In this document: positions 34,295 to 51,400 of the stretch, piece after piece
How positions within the stretch are numbered: position 1 is the first letter of the stretch
Layout of the letters: every line of letters starts with the position of its first letter
DNA from: Pontederia crassipes
Lineage: Eukaryota; Streptophyta; Magnoliopsida; Commelinales; Pontederiaceae
Reading direction: 5' to 3'
DNA: 64,000 nt
Assembly: GCA_030549335.1 (NCBI GenBank)
Contig: CM060191.1
Location: 60,399,947 to 60,463,946, forward strand
The notes under the pieces: generated by a model
Database searches by the model: none
Told to the model about the DNA's origin: nothing
The model's input: the letters and a program-made list of their open reading frames with translations, nothing else
Program-made: the position numbers and the translations under genes

Positions 34295-36720
34295 CATAGA
34301 GAGAGATTTATCTTCCATGCATTTCATACATGCAGGCCCAAGTCTGAATGATGCAGGTGGCCAACATTAATAGATCGAGCTCGAGGCGACTGCACATGGA
34401 TGTCCTGAGTCATTTATTTATGTCTTAGATTTCCTTTTTCATGGTGATTAAATTGATGTATTAGCAATACTCATATGAAGTTCTTTTCTTTGTCTTTCGC
34501 ATAATAGTCATACTTTTTAATATTATTACATGATGAGTAGTCTTTCGCTATTATTTTATATTGAGTTAACCAATTAAATTATCTTTTTGATCAATATAAT
34601 GTTCACATAAGGATGGCCTTAGCGTCCTCCAAAACGTATTCTTCCACGTGACATTGAGTGCGATTTAAGGATGTTACAATAACAGTTTGCAAACCGCTCA
34701 AAGGCCTTGGAATCCATATTCTTAGCCTGCACCTAAGTGCATCAGTGGAACACCAAGTTAATGGGTACGCGGTTGCTATCTTCCCTTAATTATCTTTTTT
34801 TGAGTAAAATAGGAACAACAACTTCACTCATAATAGTAGTTTTATTTCCCAAGAGTGAATCACAGTGCTTATGAACACAAGAATAGAGCCTCATGGCAAT
34901 CTGAATAACACGTAAAATTATATAAGCATATAAATCATTGTTAATGGTTTCTAAGGTCTCTCTTGCAGTCCAATGGTCAAGAGAGAAATGCGAGGAATAT
35001 TATTTTTATAGGTTTATCAATTTAAAATTTTTATAATTGGTATCTCAATACTATATTAATCTATTACATTATTTAATAATTTGTACTTGATATTCTCGTT
35101 ATTAGATATCAATTAATTAATTATAACATTTAATATTTTATATCAACAGTTGATATTTTTGTATTTTAAATGTTGAACATTACAAATCACAATATTGACT
35201 CTTCATATTCCATTGCATCCTAAATTTTCATAAATTATAAATTGGCTCTTTATTTTTCATTATATTTTTTAATACTAAAAAATAGCCGTACATAAATGCA
35301 TCATTATGTGTATTGATTATATATATATCCTTTTACTATTCTTTCAATAATATTTTTTATTTTTCAATTTATAACTTTTTATAATTAGTATCTCCACGTC
35401 ATATTAATTTCTTGCATCATTCAATTATTTATATTGTCACTTTTTTATGTCATGATTAAATATCATATTAATTAATTGTATCATTTAAGATTTTATATCA
35501 AAACTTGATAGTCTCATTATTAATTTATGTATTAAAATTTGAAATTACAAATTACATATTGACTCTTTATATACCATTATTCTTTTATTTATAGTAACAT
35601 ATAATCCTCAATTAATGTGTATTAAGGTTAACATGTTGATTAAATTTTCATAAAATATAAGTTGGTTCTTTGTATTTTATTATGTTTTTATTACTAAAAT
35701 TAATCATATATAAATGCATCTTTATTATATATATATATATATTAGGATGGCTATTTTTCTTTCATTATATTTTTAATCCTAATAAAGAATAATCACATGT
35801 AAATGCTTTTCTATTAATGTGCACAAACTAACTTTTAACAATGTTATTAAGTTTTCATAAATTATATGTTAACACTTTTATATTATATTATATTTTCATA
35901 TTTATATAATTCTATTTTTATATATAATAATGTTTTACCATAAAAGATTCTTCTCATTTCAACATTCTTCTTATTTTTTATGCAATTATTTTTTAGTTCA
36001 TTATTTTTATGTATTAATGTTTTCACATCACAACTAATTGTACATATACATATAATTTCATGCATCAAGGACTCTTCTTTTTTCACTATTTTTTTGTAAT
36101 TTTTAAATTTATAATTTTTGTAATTATTATAATATCATATTAATTTATTATATTTAATTCTTTGTATTTCCATTTGATATTTCATTTTTAAATATGATAA
36201 TAATTAATTGGATCATTTCATTCTTTATATCAACACTTGTGCATTACTAACATTACATATTAATGTTGACTCTTTATATTCCATTAATTTTTTTAAAATA
36301 ATAAATAATCATATATAAATACATTCTTAATTACTGTGCATAAATGATAAGTTGTCTCTTTATATTTTATTATATTTTAATCAAAAAATATAATAACATA
36401 TACATGCATTTTAATGTGTATTAAAAATTTAACGTCATAGTTAAATTTTCATAAATTACATATTGATTTTATATTCCATTATAATTTTTGTAATAACAGA
36501 AAACATAATATTAAAATAATATTTTATACTTTTCAATTAAAATAAAACTTATTCTAATGTTAGGAAAGACATAATATTTTTTTATAGACATTTTGAAATA
36601 TAAAATTAACTATCATTTATCATAATTCAAATTACAAGATATTTATAGATATATATTATAAATACAAAATATAAAATTGTATTTTATTATTTTAAATTTT
36701 TATTTTAAAATATATTTAAA
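34295..36720. repeat. AT-rich block with degenerate ~350-370 bp tandem repeats
   Basis: From about 35000 to 36560 two blocks recur. One is TTTTTATAATTRGTATCTC followed by a TATTAATYTATTACAT-like string, at about 35025, 35375 and 36110. The other is AATTTTCATAAATTATAAATTGGCTC with CATATATAAATGCATC-like strings, at about 35212, 35640, 35850 and 36440. Spacing is roughly 350 bp or multiples. No coding is present; open frames are short and AT-driven. It may be the body of the Helitron ending at 36748. Bases 34295-35000 hold nothing recognisable. Confidence 0.4.
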
Positions 36721-36748
36721 TTGCACGAAGTGCAAGTGTGTTACCTAG
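36721..36748 (+). mobile_element. Helitron 3' terminus
   Basis: TTGCAC-GAA-GTGCAA is a perfect 6-bp hairpin. Nine bases later comes CTAG, followed by T. This is the standard Helitron 3' end (hairpin, about 10 nt, CTRR, insertion between A and T). The element would extend to the left through the AT-rich block. The 5' end, which should start TC after an A, was not identified. Confidence 0.65.
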
Positions 36749-37735
36749 TATATATAATTATGCACATTCATAAGCAATCTCAAGCTACTATTAACCTCTA
36801 TCTTTTTTCTGAAATTTCTAATTTTTTGTATTTTTTTTTAATGCTTTCATTTTTTATCACAAATATCGTTAATTATCTTTGTCACGAAAATTATAATCCC
36901 ACGTTTATACACTAATATAATCCCTTAAAAATTGACATTTTATATTCCCTCTCCACTAAAAGTTATCAAATAAATTAGTTTTATTGCAATGGCACCCCGC
37001 GAGCCCGTCTTTTTCTTTTTTTAGTTATTTTTTATATTTATTATTATATATTATTTTAAGTAAAAAAAGATTAGCACGGTGGAGTATAATGGATTTTCAT
37101 AAATGCGAAAAATCAACGATAATCGAGAAGTTGACGGAATTGGACAGTGGACAGAAGGATCAAATTGAAAAAAATCGTGATAGTTTAAGTATCCAAAAAA
37201 AATGAAGTTCATAGTTTGAGGTTAGATTTGAAAAATCGTGATAGTTTATGGGTGGTTTGAAAAAATAACTCTTATTATTTTAGTTATTTTATAAGAATAT
37301 ATTTCACATGATGTGAAAATATATATTAGATTTAAAAATTTGAATAAAATATTAATGATCAATATCTAATTAACTTATATATAAACATAACATTTATAAA
37401 TAAATATATTATTTTAATTATTTCATATTAAAATATTTTTTATTTAAGAGGTAGGATGTTACTATCATCTATCCGATTTTAGGATACTCAATTCTCAAAT
37501 CCCCTTATGATCCTAAGTCATAAAGGGATCTTTCCGACCTTGGACTCAACTAAAGCCAAACCTAATTAGAGAAAAAGAAGGATCTGTATATAAATTCGTT
37601 GTTATAATTTTTTTAATCATATTTCATTTAAATTAGCTAAACACCGTCGACTCGAGCAATGGACTAATCCAAACAATACCGGCGGACAAGTTGAGACTCG
37701 AACACGCAGGGAGGGGCAGAGGATTCTTTCCAACT
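36749..37735. other. Intergenic, downstream of SRLK gene 2
   Basis: The interval is AT-rich and contains the 3' untranslated region of SRLK gene 2 near 37500-37735. No other gene or repeat was recognised. Confidence 0.35.
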
Positions 37736-41113
<3,378 letters not shown>

Positions 41114-42199
41114 TCCTCTTCCTCCAACAAGCTTCACGTTGTAATCCAGTCTCGCAACATTTATGCGTGTTTTCTGGACGAGTGGTAGGATGACTCGAAA
41201 TAAAGCAAACAGTACAGAAGCACTGAATTGGATTGGCCCGATTGGGTAACAGTTGACACACATATTGCATAGAATAATATTAAAATGGTCTTGTTTCGGC
41301 AACACTAAATGATGCATTATTCGATAATGATGTGCGGGGGCAGTGGGACGAGTAACACGAGTTGAAATCTTAAACATGCGAATGCCAACTTTCATACGCC
41401 CACACCATCCTCATTCTGAATTCACATTATAAAAACGTGTATTTATTTTTATTGTGTTTTCTTTGCAAAAGAGTAGCCAAATTAAGAACATCCAGCCATG
41501 CAGACACGCATTTAACAATGTTGTATGACAAAATTATAGGTCAAAAGTCAAATAATTTGTTTTTCTTTGGCACAGATGATAGATTGCTCCTAAAGAAAAT
41601 AACATACAATTCTTTGTTTAGCTTTCTTTCTCCACATGATTAAAGCAATTCGATTGATAAAGGGATGTTTTCGATATATAATAATGAAATATCACACTAA
41701 TATATGATTAGTCAGCTTTGAACTTAATAATTTAAGCATATCCACCATGTCATGAAACGAAGAAGCAGCATCCGTAACTTTGACCGTTAAAACCACAGCA
41801 ACCAGCAAGCAGTAGTAGCAGTGTAGTCTGACAACATAATTGGGGAACAGGGAGTATACATACCAAATACATATTTTATATTTAGCTTTGCATATTACAT
41901 ATTTTAAAAACTAAGGGTTTGACAGTCTTAAATGAAGGCAAAAGCTATGATTAGGTAGATAATATTTGACTTTATTACAATTTATTCCTACCCCCAATTA
42001 ATTTCTGGACCTTAGAACATGTGGCATCTACTCCATTTAATTTGCATTTTTGGCTTCATCTAATTAACTCAGACTTCCTAGTCGGTGGTACATGAAAGTA
42101 CCGAATGCCCCACCCTTGATTCACTCCCAATTAATAAGGTTGGTTGGAGTTGGAATTTGGTCATGGCAAGCATCAAAACAGGCACGAGAAAACTTATTG
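41114..42199. other. Upstream region of SRLK gene 2
   Basis: This is the 5' flank of gene 2. No other coding region was recognised, and no clear TATA box could be assigned. Confidence 0.35.
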
Positions 42200-42760
42200 G
42201 ACAGGTGACTGAACAAATGTGATGATTGATCCATGGACTTTTTTGAATTATATGCCTAACTTTTTTTTCAATATGAATACATCTTCTAATATTCTTAGCA
42301 TGGAGATTTCAGATCTAGTAATAGAAAATAACTGGAATGCCAAGTTGATCAATGGTTTGTTTGGCTCACATTTGGTTTTAATTTTTTTTCAATATATTTG
42401 TCTACGCTTCCTCAGTATGAGTGTGGGTTTGGGACTCTCTTTGTCCATGGAGCAGCACATGTAAAATCTGTGTATAAATTCTTATGCAAGCCGAAAATTG
42501 GGATGGTTGGGCAGGTCGGAAGAAATTGGGGAGCCTCCCCGTCCCGTCGGAAATTCTCAGCACTTCCTGTTATGGAAATTGATGCATGCCGATTGCCGAG
42601 CTACCCCATGCAGGAGGCATGATTCATAACAATGACACTGCACTTAGTCCTCAATGCACCCTCTGCAGTCTACAGAATGAAACACAGAAACACCGTCTTT
42701 TTTTATGGCTTGGCAGCCAGAATGTGTTCAACATAAAATGAACATCCAATTTAATTTCCT
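42200..42760 (+). mobile_element. LINE fragment (C-terminal ORF2 part)
   Basis: The plus strand gives the DPW...SDLVIENNWNAKLINGLF block seen in the zinc-binding C-terminal region of plant LINE ORF2. It continues with GAAHVKSVYKFL, RRKFSALPVMEIDACRLP (frameshifted form of a LWKLMHARLPS-type block) and a cysteine pair CTLC followed by H and C. Frames are broken several times and there is no RT domain, so it is a short remnant. Confidence 0.6.
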
Positions 42761-43009
42761 AGCCACCTGAAATATTGGGCAATTGATAGAGCCACCTTAA
42801 TCACTACTCCCACAAACTTCTTGTATCCTCTGTCGCCGAGAGCATTTGGGGGTTTATGGAGGATGCGATATGATATTTATTTCACTTCCAAGCCAACTAC
42901 TATCACTTCAATTCCAATCAGGCCCTAACCGGAACCGTCTAGACCTCAAGACAATCCGAAATAAAAGAAAACTCGTCTGACATATTGTGTATATTTTTTT
43001 ATCATGAGA

Positions 43010-43720
43010 CACTACAAGAAAAATACGTTTTTCCACCGGAAATTTCCAATGGTCGCCTATCCCTCGCAATTTCCGACGAGTTTTTCGACGGTTATTGTCA
43101 TCTTTCGGAAATAGAGACGGCAATGTTTCCCACGGCTCGGACCATCATAATTTCTGACGGCTCAAAAAACCGTCACAATTTGCGATGGCTACGACCATCG
43201 GAAGTTTCCACAAAGAAGCAACGGTCCCAAGTTCCCACAGCTCAAGCTGTGGAAAATAGAATATAATATTTTTTATTACATACGATTGAATAGAAGCCTC
43301 TACGATGGCATCGACTATCGGAACTATCGACGATTTTGTAGCCATCGAAAATTACTACGATTGCAATCGCTGTAATTCAAAAAATTATTTAAAAATACAT
43401 AATAATAATAATAATTATACAACGACTTTCCCAAGACTTTAGCCGTGGGAACTTCCGACCCGTCGAAACTTCCCACGGCTCGAGCCATGAGAAATCGCTC
43501 GAAGGATTTTCCACTGCTCTAGCCGTGGGAAATTCCGATGGCTCAATGGCACGTCAAAAGTTCCCACGGCTAAAGCTGTGGGAATTCAAAAAATAATATA
43601 AAATTAGGAAAAAATTAACATTGCAAAATATATTTTTTAAATCTCTGACAGTTCTAACCGTCGGTAAATTTGTCTCGTCACACGGTTCACATAAACTTAG
43701 TGTCTCTTTTAATTTGCTAA
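43010..43720. mobile_element. CACTA-like element remnant
   Basis: It begins CACTACAAGAAAAATACG, the canonical CACTA-superfamily terminus. About 650 bp follow with many copies of CCGTGGGAA, TTCCGACGGCTC and CCCACGGCT in both orientations, like a subterminal repeat zone. No matching right end was found; TTAGTG at about 43700 is a weak candidate without a 3-bp duplication. There is no transposase coding, so it is probably truncated. Confidence 0.5.
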
Positions 43721-44371
43721 TTACTATTTCCTGTGCATCATGCTTGGCTTGTATTTTTTTAATTCACATATAAGAAGAGGGTCTAAAATTCTACGAGATA
43801 GGAGTGTGACGACAACAAGAAGAGAAGCAAAACCTAGCTTATCAATTTTTCTCCTACAATGAAGTTATGTAAAGGAATTATTATATAAATGATTTTGTCG
43901 ATATAAACTCATGTATGATTATGACATGGGATTAGGACTTCATATAGTTGAGATATCGAAAACAAGACTAAAATCAGGACTGAAAATTTGTCTATGTGCA
44001 TGTTGTGCAATCTAGTCCAAATATGCAGCAACACATCATAAGTTTGAAGAAACTTGGCCTAAATTCGACCAACTTGACCTAGGTTTCTTAGATTGGTTGG
44101 TAGAGTTTTATTTTCAACACAACATAGACCGAAGTCCATTGAACAAAGCTCATGTATAATACAACACAACCCATGCAATATGAGTTTGTTGTGTGAGAGA
44201 AGAAAACTATAATTCACAACTCATGAAGGATGATTCATGATCATGAAATACTATTTGTGACAATAATCCATAGTTGATCTTTTAAATTTTTTATTTTTCA
44301 ATTGTTATTTGTCACTATTTATTATTTATTTAATTATTAATCTTACTTCAAATAATTGTCAATTTATTGCA
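43721..44371. other. Intergenic, AT-rich
   Basis: No coding region, RNA gene or repeat was recognised between the CACTA-like remnant and the TRIM-like element. Confidence 0.3.
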
Positions 44372-44801
44372 TGTAACGATATGATTTTTAAGGACCAAGA
44401 GTATCAATGCATAATCTCATATGTGAAAAACATGAAAGTAGTCATGAGCTTATATGTAATTATTTTCTTCATGTATCAAAAATATTTTTAAATTCATGTG
44501 GGCTAGTATTCAAAATAAACAATATCTTGAGTAGATGGAAGCATTATAAAATGATATCAAAGCGGACCTTGCATGCAAACTTAAGTCAGACCGCTCAACG
44601 AGATGTTAAGCCTCTAAAAAAGAAAGATTGTAATGACCCGAGATTTATGGACCAAGGGTACCAATGTATAGTCTCACATGAACAAAACATGAAAGGTAAT
44701 TATGAGCTTATATACTCTCTTCACCTGTCAAGACACATTTTAAATTTGTATAAGTCATGGTCCAAAGCGAACAATCTTTTGATTGGGCATGGTGTGTTAC
44801 A
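44372..44801 (+). mobile_element. TRIM-like miniature LTR retrotransposon
   Basis: Two direct repeats of about 175 bp (44372-44548 and 44629-44801) begin TGTAAYGA. The right copy ends GTGTTACA. Shared strings include GGACCAAG-GTAYCAATG and AACATGAAAG. Between them, directly after the first repeat, TGATATCAAAGCGG resembles the initiator-Met primer-binding site TGGTATCAGAGC with two changes. The purine run AAAAAAGAAAGA (44615-44626) precedes the second repeat, like a polypurine tract. The inner region is only about 80 bp and non-coding. The flanks (TTGCA, ATAAA) do not match, so ends may be eroded. Confidence 0.6.
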
Positions 44802-47636
44802 ATAAATTTTTATCCATAACAATACATCAATGTTAATAAATAAATTCAAGATAATAACACTCATATCAAAATTGCAATGTTATTTCAAACCATTTTAATT
44901 AATAATAATTTAGCATGCATTGACTGACACATAACACAGGACAGATTAAAAAACACAAGACATTCGTCCATATCATGGCCATTTTACTAGGACATGGTTC
45001 GAGCTATGCCCAATAGTTGCACGTCATGCGACCACAAAATGTACCATTTGAGGGTGCGATCGATGCTATAGAAACACAGTCCGTATTATCCTGACGTTGT
45101 CTATTGTTTTCTCTGATGTGATAGTACGTAAGTAATGCAATATTGCACCAACAAATCAGTACAATGCATAATTCATATTTTCAATCTATATAAAGTCGTG
45201 GCTAACTAGTTCACCTATCAATACAAATCCCCTACATAAGTCACACCTTCCACTCTATTAACTCGTCACATTGCCTTGGTCTTCGTTGCCGAGAACGAGA
45301 AAACACATAAGAAAAATGGAGAGCACTCTATTAACACATCACATTGCCTTCATCATCGTTGCCGAGATAGAGAAAACACACGAGAAAAATGGAGAGCTTT
45401 CGTGGGGATAGAGCGCTTGGCCATTCTTGAGGTCCTATTTGTAATACTTTTAACTCCCCAATCAAATTCTAACTAAAATTTCTAAACCCAATTGCATTTA
45501 ATCCTTTAATTTATCTCTTTAACCAAATTTGATTATAATTATTTCTTGATTAAATTATTAAATGTAATCCAACTCAAATTATCATCTATTATTTTAAATC
45601 CATAATTTATACCTAATTAAACTATATTTTCAGAATTATTAAATAAAATAATATTAAAAACTCATATTTTTTAAATAATTAAATATTCATTATTAAATTT
45701 CTAAAAATTTTGGGACGTCACATTACATATCTTGTTTCTACTATACTATGCATTTATTGTATGATAACAAATCATGCTGATATTCATATGATGACTTATG
45801 ATGAACATGATAAAAGACTTGCAAAGATGGATCGTTTTAGGTTAATAAGATAAAAGTGAAACTACAATTATGAATTGTTATTGTAGCTAATTGCAATCAA
45901 TGATGAAACTACAGTTGTCTTATTTTACAAATCTCACCTTCCTATGCAATATGTTTCAAGAACTCCTAATATGATGAATTCTTGGATATGGTGAAGACAT
46001 TGCATCTTAGTGTTCACTCCTTTCGATCCTGATAGACATGAATAATAATATGAGGTGGGAGCTTTTCACATTGATAAGATTGAAAAACTTAAAGTTATGA
46101 TTACCTTTAAATTGAGGTCAATTCATGATGATGACCGATGGATGATAAAAAAATAATTAAACAAGTGAACATTGAGGCCAATTGATCATTATGGTCAATT
46201 GACAAATTGTTAACAATTAAATCATTAATCAAGATCAAAATTTATTATAACCAATTGATAACGAATCATTAATCATCAATAAACTGAAAATTGTTAACGA
46301 AACATTAACAAAGAATGGTTGATAAAGATAAATGGTTGGGGTTGTACTTGATTATTTCTAATTCTTCATTGTATATTGATATTTGTTTCATTGATTTTTC
46401 GTTGACAATTGTTTAAATATCAATGTTATGCTATAAAAGATTTATTAAATTATGTTCATGTTTTTTTATGAAATGCTTATGATATTATCGAATGTTAATG
46501 ACATAAGATGGATGTCTTAAAAAATCATGTATGATTCGATGACTTTGCATATTGAGCTTGACATCAATTTTTCTAGGATACTTGGATCCATGTAAATGGT
46601 GATGATACACCCTTGATGGCTTCCATGATAGGTTACATGTATATAAATATAAACTTGAATAACAACCTTGTAGATTGTATTAGTGAAATAATAATGTATA
46701 AATGTAAACTCATCACTCATATGTTTCTTGAGTATTGTACATTTAATTTTCGCTACAATAAAATTCTTGTATTTAGATCTCCTTCTCATGTAAGCATGCA
46801 TGTAACTAGATAAAGTAAAAAAAATAGATAATAGGAATAGATAGTGTTTTTTAAATGAGTATGCATTCAGAGGGCGCATTTATGAACATTATAAATAGAA
46901 CAAATCAAATTATTAAAAAAAACAATCAAAATGGCCGATATATTAACAAAAGAAAATGGGTATTTAGCTAAACTAAAAGACCTTTCTTTAGTGAGTGATC
47001 TCCACCAGACGTCCAAAATATTTTTTGTGTGTAAAACAGATAATAAAATTTTGTAATAATCTAAATTGATATCCTCGTTAGAGCTAAAATTTTATTCCTC
47101 CACCTCTAGAACTATGTAAGATTTAGACATGATACACTCTTTATTTATTTGGAGAACTCAAATACTCCCTTCCGGATCCATAAAATAATTCTAAAAATTC
47201 TTTTCCCCCTTTGAAGAATAGAGGAGCCGAAAAGGTGAATTTTCATTAACAAATTATAATAACAAAATCATAATTTTTTATATATTTATTTTAAGCCATT
47301 CTTTATTGATATAATATGTATAGTTTACTGTTCTTCTATTACCTTATGGAACTCTTATTTAACATATTTAAAAGTTTGGTGTTATTCTTTATAATTTAGT
47401 CAACATTAATATATTTATATTATTTTTGTTAATTAATTTTAAATTATTATTGTACTAAAGTGGAGGTCCCAAAAGTAATTTTTCCTTTTTTTCCAAATGA
47501 TTTAGGGTTCAACTTTCCAAAAAAATTGACCCAAACATTTGGTTGTGTGGTTCTTCTAGTTATAGTCTATATAATTTTTATTTTCTCATATGGGATATAT
47601 ATGAAAAATCGTGAAGGGACAAAATACCACTTTTAA
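44802..47636. other. Intergenic, AT-rich
   Basis: No gene was recognised. Open frames up to 120 codons (for example minus strand 46517-46879) are AT-driven and match no family. The only internal structure noted is the 73-bp duplication listed separately. Confidence 0.35.
45253..45398. repeat. 73-bp imperfect tandem duplication
   Basis: CTCTATTAACTCGTCACATT at 45253 recurs as CTCTATTAACACATCACATT at 45326. Both continue through CGTTGCCGAGA and AAAAATGGAGAGC with about 85% identity by eye. Confidence 0.8.
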
Positions 47637-48165
47637 GGGTGTGTTTGGATGAAGGGTTTAGAAGGGATGGACTATATTTAATTAGAATGGGTGAATTTAA
47701 AAGTTCTACACCTTGTTTGAATACAACTTTTATTAATTTAATTAAGGAAATGTTGGTGTTCCTAAGCCTATCACTTGACTTAAAATTAAACCCTCCAAAT
47801 GGATAATTTTAGAAGAGTTAGAAATAATTATCCTCATTCAACCCTTATTTCTTCTCAACCTCCAAATGGATAATTTTAGAAGAGTTAGAAATAATTATCC
47901 TCATTCAACCCTTATTTCTTCTCAACCAAATAAAAAAAAACTAAATTTTCTTAAGAATAATAAAGACATTAATCAAACTTAACCTTCCCCAACTCATATA
48001 TTATATTTTGTATCCAAACAAATAATGGATTAAATTAACCCAACTCATTCCATTAATTTATATCCAAACATGGTTTAATTGAATACTCATTCCATACTCA
48101 ACCTTACTATCCCTCACTACACCAACCTAACCCGTTTCTCTTAAACTTATCAAACAAAACCTAAT
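47637..48165. mobile_element. MITE-like AT-rich element
   Basis: The left part GTGTGTTTGGATGAAGGGTT and the right part, whose complement begins TTTTGTTTGATAAGTTTAAG, look like weak terminal inverted repeats. Internal strings such as ATCCAAACA, AACCCAACTCATTCC and TTTAATTGAATACTCATTCC recur inverted. No coding is present. The class is uncertain. Confidence 0.35.
47792..47927. repeat. 67-bp perfect tandem duplication
   Basis: The unit starting CTCCAAATGGATAATTTTAG at 47793 is repeated without change from 47860. The lack of differences points to a very recent event. Confidence 0.93.
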
Positions 48166-48432
48166 GGATGGCACATGAAAAGAAAGGTTTAATGACATCA
48201 CAAAGAGCATCATTTGAAAACACTCAAAAGAAAAGATCAGTGGACAATAAATTTTGGCTAAACATTTTCTTTGAATAAAAATGAATGTGATAAGAGAAAT
48301 AAAAGTATGTTCCTCCTTCGCAATTGTTCTATATTTCACATAAAAAATATTAGTTTATATTGCAACTTGTTTTCAATATATCTACTGCACCAGACTATTG
48401 ATATCATGACCTTCACCAATTTGGAGAGTTTG

Positions 48433-51400
48433 TCATCGACCTTCCAACATTGTCATTGTGACTTCATTGGACGTAGAGGAGTCTCCTTCCCTGGTTGTCT
48501 TGGCTGCACAGAAACCAGGTTGCTTTGGCGTGTGGAGCGCAGCCGATTCACTAACCAGCATCAAGACCACCTCCGCCATGGATGGCCTATCTTCAGCCTT
48601 TTCTTGAACACACAACAACCCAATTTGCATGCATCTTAAAGCATCGGAAACCTGTTTTGACATCTTGACAGGTCTGTCGAGGAATTCAGAACATCTATCT
48701 TCTTTCCACAAGCTCCAAGCCTACAAGAAGGGATTCCTTGATCATTATGAACTGTGGATACTCACAGAAAAGAAAAGAAGAGTAATGCAGGACAGAACAA
48801 AAAAGAGAGCAAATTGATACTCACACGCCCCAAAAGATTTAAAGGGTGGTTCGCTTGAGTGACCACCCGATTCTTTTTTCCACTCAAAATCTCTAATACT
48901 ATCACGCCAAAACTAAAAATGTCAGACTTCTCTGAAAACTTTCCATACATGGCATATTCCGGGGACATGTATCCACTGCAAATCATCGGAGGGCATGTTC
49001 AGATTAATCAATCTATAAAGAAGGTATATGGTGACACAATTTAGTTGAGATAAAAATTTGTGTTACGTACTATGTCCCGACGACTCTCATTGTATTTTGT
49101 TCCATATGATCTTCTCTTACAATTCTTGCCATGCCGAAGTCTGAAATTTTAGGATTCATATGCTCATCTAGAAGAATATTACTTGTCTTCAAATCCCTGT
49201 GAATAATGTTTAACCTAGAATCTCGATGAATATAAACAAGTCCTCGAGCAATTCCTAATATGATTTCGACACGCTTTTTCCAATCCAATAATGCTGCCTT
49301 CTCTCCATCTGTAGGTGACAATTAACTTGGTTCAGAAGGATGAAGAGTTACATCAAACTAAAATTTCCAAGTGTGTCATGGGGTGCATTTGTTTAGCATA
49401 CAAGATATTCTGACTAACTATTTGGAAATTTGGACAGGTTTGTTGTTAATAAGTAGCATGCAGAAATATGTGGATTGCTTCAGAAGATATTCAAATCAAG
49501 TTTTTTATTCAATTAGAGTCATCATAATCTGCTGCACCTGTTTATTAATGCATTATCAGAAATGCTTATATCTGCATATGGATATTGTCAAGAATTCAGA
49601 TATCGAATGTGTGATGAGAAAAGGCTTTATGTTGTCCAGGAAACAGATGAAGTGTGAGATTCTCAATCTGTCATACAAGATCAGCTTTCAGCAAATGTCT
49701 TATGTTATAGCTACGCTATACCCTCATATTCATGTACAAGAATTGTTCCAGTGCTCTATCCCTTCAGCAAACAATATTCAATGAAGTGATCCTTGATTAT
49801 CTCTTTCATGTGTGACTAGTGTCCTAACAAACTTTTCTTTTTAGGGACTTGTACATCAGCAAGATTATGGTAACCAAGTACATATTTTGGTACTGTTGAA
49901 CAATAAGGCATTTAGCTAGTCAGCGTAGTTTAAAGTTCGATTCAATGTAAAACATTCACATTTTCAAAATGAAACTACAAAATAATGATGATCGGTTCCA
50001 CTAAATTTCACAAAAAGGCTGAAATAATGAATGCCCTGAACAATATAGTGAATAAAAATAATCATAAAGATAGATGTCAAACCAAATATGAAAGAATCCA
50101 AGCTGGAATTCTGCATGTACTCATAAATCAAAATCCGTTCTTCCTCGTCGATACAACAACCAAGTAAGCGAACGAGATTTCTGTGCTGCAGTTTGGCGAT
50201 TAATGAAACCTCTGTTTTGAATTCATCTAGGCCTTGTGTTGATTCTTTTGATAGCCTCTTCACAGCAATCTCTCCATTTACCAAATTACCCTGCTAGATG
50301 ATAGACATATACTGTGCATTAACTACTTGCAAGGACTGATATTATCCACTGGTAAAACAATTGCGAAAATTACCTTGTAAACAGGACCGAACCCACCCTC
50401 ACCAATCAAATTATTGACAGAAAAACTGTCAGTAGCTGATTTGATTGTAAGCATGTCGAACAAAGGCAACTCAAACTCATGTTCTTTGTCATCGACACTG
50501 ATGTTTATCATTTTACCTGGTGCATCGGATTATTGCTGTCACCAATTAAACTACTAGGGAAAAATAAAATGGTAACAACTTAAATAGTAGATTAGAACTA
50601 GGTTGCTAATTTTTTAAATCCGCTGACATCTTGTGAAACCCACTAAAGTCAAAACCTAAAGGTTTCCTTTCCTAAGAATACATGGTTCAAAAGCAAATGA
50701 GTGGAACCCTGAGCAAGGATAATAGCTACTTCAAAGAATAAAGTTTGAATTTATTTGTATCCATTTCAGGAGAAGATATATCTCAAAGAACTTCTTGAAC
50801 TCCACAATAGAATTGTGATCAATATGTTGACAGAGGAACTCTGAGAATGAAACTCAGATACCGCCTCTATTAATGCATTGAGTATGTGGCATGATTAGCA
50901 GATTGAGTCAAGTTGAAATTTTGACTATTCATCAGTGATACATTCCCTGTTGGTGCACAACTTTCTGACTAGAAAATTCATATTTGTTACGTGATTCATT
51001 ATGAGATGACCTATATAAGAAAGTAAGATACAAAGATGCTTAATTAGGGCTAGTGTTCGTTACTGATAGAAAGCAATAAATTACAGTTCCTGATTATCTT
51101 TTAAAGATCAAAACATAAATACAATTAAGCTTAGTTTGAGTGACCCTTTGTACCTCGTGGAACCTTGGGAAGATTTGCTCTACTATACCTCCTCCTTCGT
51201 CTTCTCAAATATAGAAGCAAAGCAGCAACTAGTACAACAGTACCAACTACTGAAACAACTATGATGACCGTCAAAGAACTCTTCTTACCTGAATTAATAT
51301 TTCCAGTTGTATTTCCTATAGCATTTGCTTGTACAGCATCTTAAATTGATAAACAAGCAGGTTAGGTTTGGATGTACAAATAAAAAGTCAATAAAAGAAT

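Noticed and set aside
43690-43705. TTAGTG as right end of the second CACTA element
   Set aside because: Only CACTA-A matches and the flanking triplets AGA and TCT differ.
46517-46879. 120-codon minus-strand frame
   Set aside because: AT-driven composition, no domain, no homologous context.
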